Source of the DNA: Mycobacterium sp. E2733
GTDB taxonomy: Bacteria > Actinomycetota > Actinomycetes > Mycobacteriales > Mycobacteriaceae
Reading direction: 5' to 3'
Assembly (NCBI RefSeq): GCF_001667585.1
Contig: NZ_LZJZ01000032.1
Coordinates: 81,729 to 145,728, forward strand
Length of the DNA: 64,000 bases
This document shows, in pieces, positions 28,157 through 36,368 of this stretch. Every line of letters starts with the position of its first letter. Positions within the stretch are counted from its first letter, which is position 1. A model generated the notes under the pieces. That model was not told the DNA's origin, searched no databases, and saw only the letters and a list, made by a program, of their open reading frames with translations. The position numbers and the translations under genes were made by a program.

Positions 28157-30376
28157 TCACGACTTGTCCAGGTATTCGATCCGGTCAGTCGTCACGAAAG
28201 GCGCTGCCAGCGAAGCCAATTCGAGGTTGTCCGGATTATCGGCGTAGGCCCGCACGCAGAAGTCGCGCGCGGCCTCGATGACGTCGCGGTGGTCGGCCAG
28301 CGAGAGCAGGCGCAGATTGATCGCGCGACCGGACTGGTTGCGGCCCAAGACGTCTCCCTCCCGGCGCTCCTTGAGGTCAAGGTCGGCGAGCGCGAACCCG
28401 TCCAGGGTGGCGGCCACGGCGGAAAGCCGCCGGCCCGCCGGCGAATCCGGCGAAACCCAGCTGGCGAGTAGGCACAGGCTGGGATGCCGGCCGCGGCCGA
28501 TACGACCGCGCAGCTGATGCAGCTGGCTGATGCCGAATCGGTCGGCATCCATCACCAGCATCACCGTGGCGTTGGGAACGTCCACGCCCACCTCGATGAC
28601 GGTGGTGCACACCAGCACATCGATCTCACCGGCCCGAAACGCCGCCATCGCGGCATCCTTGTCGTCGGCGGACAACCGCCCGTGCATCAGTCCCAGACGC
28701 AGATTCGCCAGCTCGCCGGAACGCAGCCGGGCGTAAAGACCTTCGGCGGTTTCCGACGGTCTGACATTCTGCTCCTGCTTGTCCGCGTCGTCGGTCTCGT
28801 CGATCCGCGGTGCCACCACGTAGGCCTGGCGTCCGGCGGCAATCTCTTCGGTGATGCGCCGCCAGGCGCGCTCGAGCCACGCGGGCTTGTCCTTGACGAA
28901 GATGACGTTGCTGGTGATCGGCTGGCGTCCGCGCGGAAGCTCGCGCAACGTCGAGGTTTCCAGGTCGCCGTATACGGTCAACGCGACCGTACGCGGTATC
29001 GGCGTCGCCGTCATCACCAGCAGATGTGGGGTGACGCCGGGGCGGGCCTTGGCGCGCAACTGGTCGCGCTGTTCGACACCGAAGCGGTGTTGCTCGTCGA
29101 CCACCACCATGCCCAGGTTGTGGAATTCCACCGCGTCCTGCAACAGCGCATGCGTGCCGACGACGACCCCTACCTGGCCACTTGCCACCTCGTCACGGAC
29201 CTGCTTCTTCTGCGCCGCCGTCATGGAACCGGTGAGCAGGGCGACCCGGGTCGCGTTGTCCGCTCCGCCCAGCTGGCCCGCCATCGCCAAGGGGCCGAGC
29301 ACGTCATTGATTGACCGTAAGTGTTGGGCGGCAAGGACTTCCGTGGGAGCAAGCAGCGCACACTGGTAACCGGCGTCCACCAGCTGCAGCATCGCCAGCA
29401 CCGCGATGATGGTTTTCCCCGAACCGACCTCGCCTTGGAGCAGGCGGTTCATCGGCCGGGTGGCCGACAGCTCCTGCGCGAACACGTCGAGCACTTCACG
29501 TTGTCCCGCGGTCAGCTCAAACGGCAACCGCCGCAACAGTTCCGCGGACAGACCGTCGGGGCGCGGCGGCGCCGGGGGCCCCGATTCCGACAGCTCGCTG
29601 TGCCGGCGGGCGACCAGCGCCCACTGCAGCCCGACGGCTTCGTCGAAGGTCAGACGTTCCCGCGCGCGCCTCCGCGCCGACTCGTCCTCCGCCAAATGGA
29701 TGTCGCGCAACGCCTGGTCTTCGGAGGCCAGGCCGTAGCGGCCGCGCAGGTCGGCGGGCAGCGGGTCATCCACCGGATCCAGGACGTCGAGCACCTGACG
29801 CACGCATCTGAAGATGTCCCAGCTCTGCAGCTTGGTGGTCGCCGGATAAATCGGAAAGAAGGCCCGCTCGAAGGCCGCCATCTGCACCTCGCCGGTGGTG
29901 GCCTGCGAGGCGATGGCGATGTTCTTCAGGGAGCTGGTGCCGCGGTTCTTGCCGTCCGGGGAGTCGAGGATGAGGAACGCCGGGTGCGTCAGCTGCATGA
30001 CGTTCTTGAAGAATCCGACCTCCCCGGAGAGCATCACTTTGGTGCCCTCGGTCAGATCTTTTTTCAGGTAGTTCGCGTTGAAGAACGTCGCGGTCACCTT
30101 GTTGCGCCCTGCCCCGAGGGTGATGCGGTGGCACAGCTTCTTCGGGGTCTTCTTCATCGGCCACGTCTTGGTTTCGGTGATCGTGTCCACGAGCGTGATG
30201 TGCTCGCCGGCCGGCGGTCGTTGATCGTCGGAGCCCCACCGGGTGGCGCCCTCGGTGTAGCTGCGCGGATAGTGGCGCAGCAGATCGTCGACGGTGCGGA
30301 TCCCCAACTCCTCGTCGAGCTGGTCGGCGGCCTTGGCGCCCACCACGAAATCCAGCCGGTCGCCCAGCGAAGCCAC
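28157..30376 (-). CDS. recG: ATP-dependent DNA helicase RecG
   Basis: Branch-migration helicase that remodels stalled forks and Holliday junctions, 739 residues. The N-terminal wedge (OB) domain covers about 50-200. Helicase motifs are I GEVGSGKTIIAVLAM (about 313), II VVDEQHRFGVEQ (about 420), III LVMTATPIPRTVALTVYG, V VIEVGVDVPNA and VI QLRGRIGRGRH. The C-terminus ends in a normal RecG tail. Start 30376 (MASLGDRLDFVVGAKAADQL). The stop of the upstream DAK2 gene is 2 bases away, so the two are co-transcribed. Corresponds to Rv2973c. Confidence 0.96.
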   Translation of the reverse strand: MASLGDRLDFVVGAKAADQLDEELGIRTVDDLLRHYPRSYTEGATRWGSDDQRPPAGEHITLVDTITETKTWPMKKTPKKLCHRITLGAGRNKVTATFFNANYLKKDLTEGTKVMLSGEVGFFKNVMQLTHPAFLILDSPDGKNRGTSSLKNIAIASQATTGEVQMAAFERAFFPIYPATTKLQSWDIFRCVRQVLDVLDPVDDPLPADLRGRYGLASEDQALRDIHLAEDESARRRARERLTFDEAVGLQWALVARRHSELSESGPPAPPRPDGLSAELLRRLPFELTAGQREVLDVFAQELSATRPMNRLLQGEVGSGKTIIAVLAMLQLVDAGYQCALLAPTEVLAAQHLRSINDVLGPLAMAGQLGGADNATRVALLTGSMTAAQKKQVRDEVASGQVGVVVGTHALLQDAVEFHNLGMVVVDEQHRFGVEQRDQLRAKARPGVTPHLLVMTATPIPRTVALTVYGDLETSTLRELPRGRQPITSNVIFVKDKPAWLERAWRRITEEIAAGRQAYVVAPRIDETDDADKQEQNVRPSETAEGLYARLRSGELANLRLGLMHGRLSADDKDAAMAAFRAGEIDVLVCTTVIEVGVDVPNATVMLVMDADRFGISQLHQLRGRIGRGRHPSLCLLASWVSPDSPAGRRLSAVAATLDGFALADLDLKERREGDVLGRNQSGRAINLRLLSLADHRDVIEAARDFCVRAYADNPDNLELASLAAPFVTTDRIEYLDKS

Positions 30377-30378
30377 GG

Positions 30379-32091
30379 CTACTCGACCCCGATCAGCAGC
30401 GCATCACCGCGATGGCCGGTGCGGTACGTGACGAGCTCGGTTCCCGGGTGGTGGTCGTGCATGTGCTTTTCGAGGATGTCGCCCACGGCCGCAGACTTCT
30501 CGTCCGTGTCGACGTCGGCGCCGACCAGCACCGTCACCAGGTCACCACCGGAGGCCAGCAACAGATCGAGCAGGCCGATGGCCGCCGCGATTGCGTCGGC
30601 GGCCACGATCAGCACCTCATCCCCGGCGATCCCCAGGCCGTCGCCCGGCTGGCAGCGTCCCGCCCAGGTCAACGCGCTCTCGGTCGCGATGCGCACCGAT
30701 GCGTGCCGGGCCGCACCGGCGGCGCGGGCCATCGTGTAGCCGTCGTCCACCGCCTGCCGGCCGGTTTCGTGCACGGCCAGCGCGGCCAGCCCCTGCACCA
30801 TCGACCCCGTCGGGATCGGCACCACGTCGATACCCCAGCCGATGGCCGCGGTGCACCCGGCTACCAGCTCCTCGGCGGGCACGTAGCCGTTGGGCAGCAC
30901 CATCACCTGCGCGGCACCGGTGTCGACCACCGCCCGCATCAGCTGGTGGGCGCTGATATTGGTGACCGGCTCGTTGGCGGCCGGATCGCGCTGCAGCACG
31001 CAGGCGCCTTCACCGCCAAACAGCTCGGCGGCACCGTCGCCGTCGACGACGGCCAGCACCGCGCGTTCGCGCGTCCAGCCGCCGGCCGGCAGGCCGGTGC
31101 CGCCGGAACTCAACGCAGAGATCACGATGCGGCTCAACCGCCCCGCGGCCAGCCCCGCCTCGACCGCGGCGCCCGCGTCGTCGGTGTGCACGTGCACCGA
31201 GTACGTGCGATCGGCCGACGACGGCGCGGCCGCGATGCCCACGGAGTCGCCCAGCTCCCCGAGCCGGTCGCGCAGCGCGTCCGCCGCGCCCGGGTCGCAT
31301 CCGTCCAGCCGGTACATCACCTCGAACTGCGGCGCCGGGCGCTCGCCGGTGCTTTCCTGTTGCGGTGCCCGCGGCGACAGCTCGTACACGGTTCGGGCCG
31401 GCGCCTGCCCGGTGACGGTGGTGCGCAGGGCGTCCAGCAGGACCAGCAGGCCGCGCCCGCCGGCGTCCACCGCACCGGCGTCGGCGAGCACGTCGAGCTG
31501 TTCGGGCGTCTTTTCCAACGCGACGACCGCCGCATCACCGGCGGCGATGATCGCCGGGGCGAGCCCTTCCCCGGCCTGCGCGCACTCCCCGACCGCGTCC
31601 GCCGCGGCACGCAGGACCGAGACGATGGTCCCCGGGACCTCGTCGCCGCCCATCGAGGCGATGACCAGGTCGACGCCGCGGCGCAGCGACGCCCCGAGGA
31701 CGGCCGCGTCCATGTGGGGCAGCTCACCGCCGCAATCGGCGGCCGCGAGGGCGGTGACGTCGGCGATGCCGCGCAGGATCTGGGACAGGATCACGCCGGA
31801 ATTGCCGCGAGCGCCGTTCAGCGCACCGGCCGACATCGCCGCGGCGGTCCGGGCGACGCACGCCGAGGCGGCCTCGGAATTGACGCCCGCGTTGGCCTCG
31901 GCCAGCGCCGATCGCATGGTGAACAGCATGTTGGCGCCGGTGTCGGAATCGGCAACCGGAAAGACATTGAGCCGGTTGATCTCGTCGATGTGGGTGATCA
32001 GGTCGCTGACGGCGGTGTGCGCCCAGTCCCGCAAGGTGACCGCGTCCAGCAGACGCTCCGACGGTCCCAGTGTTACCCACCTCCTCGACAC
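30379..32091 (-). CDS. DAK2/DegV-type kinase-like protein (FakA/YloV family), full length
   Basis: A 570-residue protein of the family that includes the fatty-acid kinase catalytic subunit FakA. The N-terminal DhaL/DAK2 domain (about 20-215) has the nucleotide- and Mg-binding motif NVFPVADSDTGANMLFTM and NGARGNSGVILSQILRG. Middle and C-terminal domains follow (about 270-570). I recall that the M. tuberculosis equivalent is annotated as two pieces (Rv2975c and Rv2974c); here it is one open frame. The start is uncertain: AGGAGG lies just inside the first codons. Tightly linked to recG. A FakB-type fatty-acid carrier is not present in the window. Confidence 0.82.
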   Translation of the reverse strand: MSRRWVTLGPSERLLDAVTLRDWAHTAVSDLITHIDEINRLNVFPVADSDTGANMLFTMRSALAEANAGVNSEAASACVARTAAAMSAGALNGARGNSGVILSQILRGIADVTALAAADCGGELPHMDAAVLGASLRRGVDLVIASMGGDEVPGTIVSVLRAAADAVGECAQAGEGLAPAIIAAGDAAVVALEKTPEQLDVLADAGAVDAGGRGLLVLLDALRTTVTGQAPARTVYELSPRAPQQESTGERPAPQFEVMYRLDGCDPGAADALRDRLGELGDSVGIAAAPSSADRTYSVHVHTDDAGAAVEAGLAAGRLSRIVISALSSGGTGLPAGGWTRERAVLAVVDGDGAAELFGGEGACVLQRDPAANEPVTNISAHQLMRAVVDTGAAQVMVLPNGYVPAEELVAGCTAAIGWGIDVVPIPTGSMVQGLAALAVHETGRQAVDDGYTMARAAGAARHASVRIATESALTWAGRCQPGDGLGIAGDEVLIVAADAIAAAIGLLDLLLASGGDLVTVLVGADVDTDEKSAAVGDILEKHMHDHHPGTELVTYRTGHRGDALLIGVE

Positions 32092-32331
32092 CTAGCTTCC
32101 GGTGGGCGCCAGCGTAGCTCGGCGACCAGGCGACGGCTGCCGGTGACCACCACCCTCGCCGGCGGGGCAATCCGACCCATTGAGCCTAGCCAGACGGGAC
32201 GACAGCGGTGGCGATCGTTTTGGTGGTTGCCAGGACAATCGGTATCCTGGTTCGGCCCGGGTCAGCCCGGGCTGTCCCGGCCACGTGTCAGACCGCCGAG
32301 CCGGACCCCCGAGATTTGAGGAGCTTGAACC

Positions 32332-32526
32332 ATGGCCGCTGTGTGCGACATCTGCGGGAAAGGCCCCGGCTTCGGTAAGTCGGTGTCGCACTCCCACCGC
32401 CGCACCAGCCGTCGGTGGGACCCCAACGTCCAGACCGTGCACGTTGTCACCCGGCCGGGCGGCAACAAGAAGCGGCTGAACGCCTGCACGTCCTGCATCA
32501 AGGCCGGCAAGGTCGTCCGGGGCTAG
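32332..32526 (+). CDS. rpmB: 50S ribosomal protein L28, zinc-ribbon (C+) form
   Basis: A 64-residue ribosomal protein, VCDICGKGPGFGKSVSHSHR at the N-terminus and LNACTSCIKAGKVVRG at the C-terminus. The two CxxC pairs make this the zinc-binding form; mycobacteria also have Cys-free L28 paralogues used in zinc starvation. The ATG follows GAGGAGC. It diverges from the DAK2/recG operon across a 240-base region that holds no gene but must contain two promoters. Position corresponds to Rv2975A. Confidence 0.93.
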   Translation: MAAVCDICGKGPGFGKSVSHSHRRTSRRWDPNVQTVHVVTRPGGNKKRLNACTSCIKAGKVVRG

Positions 32527-32590
32527 GGGCGATCGCAAGCGCGGCGTAGCCGGGCGCTGGGGGCACCCCCGCGGAGCTGGGGGACTGGTC
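32524..32590. repeat. dispersed GC-rich repeat, family C, copy 1
   Basis: Immediately after the rpmB stop: GGCGATCGCAAGCGCGGCG, then TAGCCGGGCG and a GGGGGCACCCCCG block. The first 30 bases match, with about two differences, the reverse complement of 40655-40690. It lies between convergent rpmB and SDR genes. Confidence 0.6.
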
Positions 32591-32615
32591 GCCACGCTCG
32601 GGCCAGAGCCCGCGG

Positions 32616-33437
32616 CTACATCACGACGTGCCCGGCATCGACGGGTATTGACACGCCCGTCACGTAGCGGGCACGGGGACCGACCAGCCACAGTACCGCT
32701 TCGGTCACGTCTTGCGGTTCGACCAGCGGCACGTCGGGCAGCAACATCTGCGAGACGGCCGGGTTCGGGTTCTCCAGCATTCGGTTGACGACGAAGGCGT
32801 TGAGGATCATCGGCGTCATGACGCCGCTCGGATGCACCGAGTTGACCCGAATCTTGTGTGGCGCATAGGCATTGGCCGCTGACCTCATCAACCCCACCAC
32901 CCCGTGCTTGGACGCGGCGTAGGCGAACATCGCCGCACTGCCATCGCCGCCGCGGCCGGTCAGCCCCTGCGACGAACTGACCAGCACGATCGACCCGCCC
33001 TGGCCCTTACGGATGATCGACGGCACCGTGGCCAACAGCGTGTGCCACACGCCCTTGAGGTTGGTGTCGACGATCGAGGTGAACACCGGTTCGGAATGGG
33101 CTTCCGGGTCGCCGATCGCCACCACCCCGGCATTGGCGACGACGATGTCCACCTCCCCAAGGTCGTCGATTCCGCTTTGCACTGCGGCCTCCAATTGCGG
33201 CAGGTCGCGGACGTCGGCGACGAGGGGCACCACCTTCCGGCCCGCGGCTTCGACCAGCCGCGCGGTCTCATCGAGATCCGACTTGGTCCCCAGCGGGTAG
33301 GGAATGGCGTCGATGTCGGCGCAGATGTCCACGGCGATGATGTCGGCGCCCTGTTCGGCGAAGGCCACCGCGTGACTGCGGCCCTGGCCGCGCGCCGCAC
33401 CGGTGATGACGGCGACCTTGTTGTCGAGTTCACCCAT
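32616..33437 (-). CDS. mycofactocin-type short-chain dehydrogenase (carveol dehydrogenase-like)
   Basis: NAD-dependent SDR of 273 residues. The cofactor motif is TGAARGQGRSHAVAFAEQGA (about 12-31), NAG is in VVANAGVVAIG, and the catalytic YAASK is present. The insertion VDICADIDAIPYPLGTKSDL after beta-2 is diagnostic of the mycofactocin-coupled SDR subfamily, whose bound nicotinamide is recycled through the redox peptide mycofactocin. Substrates in the family are alcohols such as terpenoids. It lies 2 bases downstream of a second SDR and heads the left arm of an accessory module. Not present at this position in M. tuberculosis as I recall it. Confidence 0.9.
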   Translation of the reverse strand: MGELDNKVAVITGAARGQGRSHAVAFAEQGADIIAVDICADIDAIPYPLGTKSDLDETARLVEAAGRKVVPLVADVRDLPQLEAAVQSGIDDLGEVDIVVANAGVVAIGDPEAHSEPVFTSIVDTNLKGVWHTLLATVPSIIRKGQGGSIVLVSSSQGLTGRGGDGSAAMFAYAASKHGVVGLMRSAANAYAPHKIRVNSVHPSGVMTPMILNAFVVNRMLENPNPAVSQMLLPDVPLVEPQDVTEAVLWLVGPRARYVTGVSIPVDAGHVVM

Positions 33438-33439
33438 GG

Positions 33440-34339
33440 CTACACCTCCAGCTTCGTGCCGGTCTCTTGTTCGGCGAAGGCCACCAGGCGGGCGGCCGTG
33501 TCATAGTCGCAGGCGAGAGGCGACCGGCCGATCAGCACCGGGCCGCCGCGCAGGCCGAACCTGCCGCTGACCCCGACGTAGCTGCCCGGCGGCAGCGGTT
33601 CGCTGATGCAGTACAGCGTGGGCGCCGCGCCCTCGTCGATGTCGTTGGCCAGCCGGTCGGCCACCACCTTGACCACTTTGTGGGCCACCGCCATCAGCGG
33701 CGAGTCGCCTATCTGCGACAGGTTCGAGGCGACCCAGCCCGGATGGGTGAGCTGGGTGACTATCGGCGACCCGGCGGCGCGCAACCGGCGGTCCAGCTCC
33801 AGGCCCCACAGCATCACCGCGAGCTTCGATTGCGCGTAGGCGCCCAGCCGGGTCCACTTGTGCCGGCGCAGGTGTAGGTCATCGAGGCGCAGCGTCGCCG
33901 ACCGGTGCGCGTCCGAGCCGACGTTGATGATCTGCGCACGCACTTTGGGCAGCAGCAGGTTGGTCAGGGCGAACGGGCCGAGCAGGTTGGTGCCCAGCGT
34001 CATCTCGAACCCGTCAACCGTGTCGGTGCGGCGGTCGGTCAGGGCGCCGGCGTTGTTGATCAGGATTTCGACGTCGTCGTCGATCGAACTGGCGAAGGCG
34101 CGCACCGAGGACTGGTCGGCGAGGTCGACCCTGGCCACGGACGTCGAGCCGCCCATCTCGGCGGCGCGTTGCTCACCCAGCTCGGTGTTGCGCACCGCCA
34201 GGATCACCTGCGCCCCGGCTTTGGCCAGGGCACGGGCGGTGCCCAGCCCGACGCCGTTGGTCGCTCCCGTCACGACGATTCGTTTGCCGGTCAGGTTGCC
34301 GAGCCGGTCCGGCGTCCAGGGTAGGGTCACGGCGATCAA
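33440..34339 (-). CDS. short-chain dehydrogenase (retinol dehydrogenase/WWOX-like)
   Basis: A 299-residue SDR with VVTGATNGVGLGTARALAKA (about 22-41), NNAG (INNAGALTDRR) and the active site YAQSKLAVMLWG. The region HPGWVASNL after the catalytic Lys is typical of the RDH/WWOX-like SDRs acting on hydrophobic alcohols. The listed start is TTG; a GTG three codons later (VTLPWTPDRLGN) is equally good. It is first in the leftward pair with the mycofactocin-type SDR and diverges from the SnoaL-like gene with 87 bases between. Confidence 0.85.
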   Translation of the reverse strand: MIAVTLPWTPDRLGNLTGKRIVVTGATNGVGLGTARALAKAGAQVILAVRNTELGEQRAAEMGGSTSVARVDLADQSSVRAFASSIDDDVEILINNAGALTDRRTDTVDGFEMTLGTNLLGPFALTNLLLPKVRAQIINVGSDAHRSATLRLDDLHLRRHKWTRLGAYAQSKLAVMLWGLELDRRLRAAGSPIVTQLTHPGWVASNLSQIGDSPLMAVAHKVVKVVADRLANDIDEGAAPTLYCISEPLPPGSYVGVSGRFGLRGGPVLIGRSPLACDYDTAARLVAFAEQETGTKLEV

Positions 34340-34426
34340 GAGTAATGGTCGGTTCTATGTAAATTGGACCGGTTCTGCCACCATTGTTCGCGGAAGCGGA
34401 GGAGATGGGCTCGAAGGTGGTTCCAC
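34340..34426. promoter_or_regulatory. divergent promoter region with CGGTTCT direct repeats
   Basis: The gap between the two arms of the accessory module is AT-richer than its surroundings. It carries CGGTTCT at 34350-34356 and again at 34370-34376, exactly 20 bases apart. The first copy also forms an imperfect inverted repeat with GGACCG (34366-34371). This is the natural binding place for one regulator of both arms; none is encoded nearby. Confidence 0.4.
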
Positions 34427-34870
34427 ATGAGTGACAGCGCAACAGAAATCACCAACCTCATCTACACCTACGCTGAGCTTCTCGACGGCGGGGACCTGGA
34501 CGGCGTGGCCCGGCTGTTCGAACACGGCCGCATCTGCGGCGTGGAGGATGGCCCACCGGAGACGGTGTTCGCCGGGGCCGCCAGGGTCCGCGAGATGTAT
34601 GAGATGGCCACGCGCATCTACTCCGACGGCACCCCGAAGACCAAGCACAACACGACCAACGTGCAGCTGCACATCGACGAGGCCCAGGGGACCGCCCGCA
34701 GCACGTCCTACTACTGCGTCACGCAGGCCACCCCCGACCTGCCGCTGCAAGTGATCGTCACCGGGCACTACAAGGACACCTTTGCGCGGGTGGATGGCGC
34801 CTGGCGGTTCGACAGCCGCACCATGTTCGTCGACCAGGTCGGCGACGTCAGCCAGCATTTGAAGTTCTGA
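34427..34870 (+). CDS. SnoaL-like (NTF2-fold) protein
   Basis: A 147-residue cystatin/NTF2-fold protein of the SnoaL_4 type. Characteristic parts are ITNLIYTYAELLDGGDLDGV at the N-terminus, the strand region KTKHNTTNVQLHIDE, and the C-terminal GAWRFDSRTMFVD. The fold serves as isomerase, hydratase or small-ligand binding domain in polyketide, steroid and aromatic catabolism; no specific reaction can be assigned. ATG at 34427 (MSDSATEI) is the family start. It leads the rightward arm of the module, with 4 bases to the next start. Confidence 0.85.
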   Translation: MSDSATEITNLIYTYAELLDGGDLDGVARLFEHGRICGVEDGPPETVFAGAARVREMYEMATRIYSDGTPKTKHNTTNVQLHIDEAQGTARSTSYYCVTQATPDLPLQVIVTGHYKDTFARVDGAWRFDSRTMFVDQVGDVSQHLKF

Positions 34871-34874
34871 TCGC

Positions 34875-35129
34875 GTGGACGCCCCGGGTCCGTTCGATTT
34901 CGCCTCCGTCATGGCCGACGCCCCACGCAAGGAGGCGCTCACCGACTGGGGCCCAGGCGAATTCGAGGGCCCGCTCCGTGTGTTGCTGGCCGACGGGCGT
35001 CCGCGTGAGGCGGCGCGCCCGGCCTACGCCCTACCGGCCTACGGCCTGCGGCCCGAGCAGGTGGATGAGCGATTCAGGTTGTACAACAAGCGTTTTGGAC
35101 ACTATATCGGAGGAACAGCGCATGCCTGA
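34875..35129 (+). CDS. 84-residue hypothetical protein, possible sulfotransferase N-terminal remnant
   Basis: No firm family. GTG start 4 bases after the SnoaL gene stop; the last 8 bases overlap the next gene, whose GGAGGAA ribosome-binding site lies inside it, so it looks translated as part of the operon. Base composition by codon position is typical coding sequence for this genome. The stretch EALTDWGPGEFEGPLRVLLA resembles the N-terminal segment of mycobacterial sulfotransferase-family proteins (TGLDDFG...LEVLL), but the P-loop that should follow is absent. It may be a remnant or an independent small subunit. Confidence 0.6.
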   Translation: MDAPGPFDFASVMADAPRKEALTDWGPGEFEGPLRVLLADGRPREAARPAYALPAYGLRPEQVDERFRLYNKRFGHYIGGTAHA

Positions 35130-36366
35130 TGACCCCGTCGCGACGAGATCACAGCACGAACAGGAACTGGCCGCCCTCGAGCTGATCGAGCACCCGGTCG
35201 TCAAGGCCGCCTACCAGACGGTGGCCGAAAATTGGCTGGGCCGTGCGAAGGCGTCCGGCGCGATGCGGGAGCGGTTCGACGACGCGTTCGCCGAGGTGAT
35301 GTTCTCGGCGGCGGTGTGGTCGTCCAACCAGGACAAGCTGAGGCCGAAGGTCAGCTGCATCACCCGGCTGGCGCACCCCGTCGACGGCCGGCGCATCCCC
35401 GGATCACGTTGGGGCATCGACAATCCCGACAGCGTGTACCGGGTGATCCCGATCTCCGGCGACGAACGCTACGAAATCCGCGGCCGGGTGGGCGAGCATC
35501 GCATGACCGAGAACTACTTCACGCTCTGGGATGCCCACATGGGCACCGTCGACGTGCTGAATGGGCGCACCATGCGGGTCGACTCCGACGGCAGCTTCAC
35601 CATCACCGTGGACGCCAACCTCACGGCCGGGCGGCCCAACCACGTGCAGACCTCCCCCGCGGCGCACGAGTTCTACATCCGGGATGTGCTGCTGGACTGG
35701 GGCCGCGACGACCCCAATTACCTTGAGGTGCAACGGCTCGGGGGGCCGTCGGCGACACCGGCACGCACGCTCGACGAGCAGGCCGAGGCCACCGCGGCGA
35801 TGATGGTGTACTTCGCCAACTTCACCGGCAAGCTCAGCCACGGCGTGTACAAGATGCCCCCCAACCATTTCAACCTGGCCTGGTCGGCCGACAAGGTCGG
35901 CGCGATGCGCAACCAGGTCTACGTCATGGGCCGTTTCGACCTCGCGCCCGACGAGGCGTTCGTGGTGGACCTCAACGACGGTGGCGCCGAATACTTCACG
36001 GTGCCGCTGAGCAACATCTGGGGTACCACGCTGAACATCCTCGACCGCACCGGCAGCCTCAACAAGGCGCAGTCGGTGGCCAACGAGGACGGCAGCTATA
36101 CCTACGTGATCGGGCCGACCGATCCCGGTGTGGCCAACTGGATCGACTCCGACGGCATGCGCGAGGGCATCTTGACCCTGCGCATGGCGGAATTCGGGGA
36201 GGCGGGTCCGCGCGAGGACCTTGGCGCTCGCGGGCGGGTGATCAAGCTGGACCGGCTCGACACCGAGGTGCCGCACCTGCCGCGGGTCAGCCCGCGGGAG
36301 CGGGCCGCCCAGCTCGCGGCCCGGCGAACCGCGTATCTGCGTCGCCTGCCGGAAGGGGCGATCTAG
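35122..36366 (+). CDS. DUF1214-like conserved protein
   Basis: A 414-residue protein with no assigned reaction. It lacks a signal peptide or membrane segments. Features resembling DUF1214 proteins are YFTLWDAHMGTVDVLNGRTM, SFTITVDANLTAGRPNHVQT, and the C-terminal RTGSLNKAQSVANEDGSYTY followed by GVANWIDSDGM. Start ATG at 35122 after GGAGGAACAG. Relatives are found in mycobacterial clusters with SDRs and sulfotransferases (for example near Rv3531c, from memory), which fits the neighbours here. It is followed after 2 bases by an SDR gene. Confidence 0.72.
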   Translation: MPDDPVATRSQHEQELAALELIEHPVVKAAYQTVAENWLGRAKASGAMRERFDDAFAEVMFSAAVWSSNQDKLRPKVSCITRLAHPVDGRRIPGSRWGIDNPDSVYRVIPISGDERYEIRGRVGEHRMTENYFTLWDAHMGTVDVLNGRTMRVDSDGSFTITVDANLTAGRPNHVQTSPAAHEFYIRDVLLDWGRDDPNYLEVQRLGGPSATPARTLDEQAEATAAMMVYFANFTGKLSHGVYKMPPNHFNLAWSADKVGAMRNQVYVMGRFDLAPDEAFVVDLNDGGAEYFTVPLSNIWGTTLNILDRTGSLNKAQSVANEDGSYTYVIGPTDPGVANWIDSDGMREGILTLRMAEFGEAGPREDLGARGRVIKLDRLDTEVPHLPRVSPRERAAQLAARRTAYLRRLPEGAI

Positions 36367-36368
36367 CG

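Noticed and set aside
30412..32319. 635-codon open frame on the plus strand opposite the DAK2 gene
   Set aside because: Same reason: codon-position GC shadow of a real gene, no motif, no ribosome-binding site of note.
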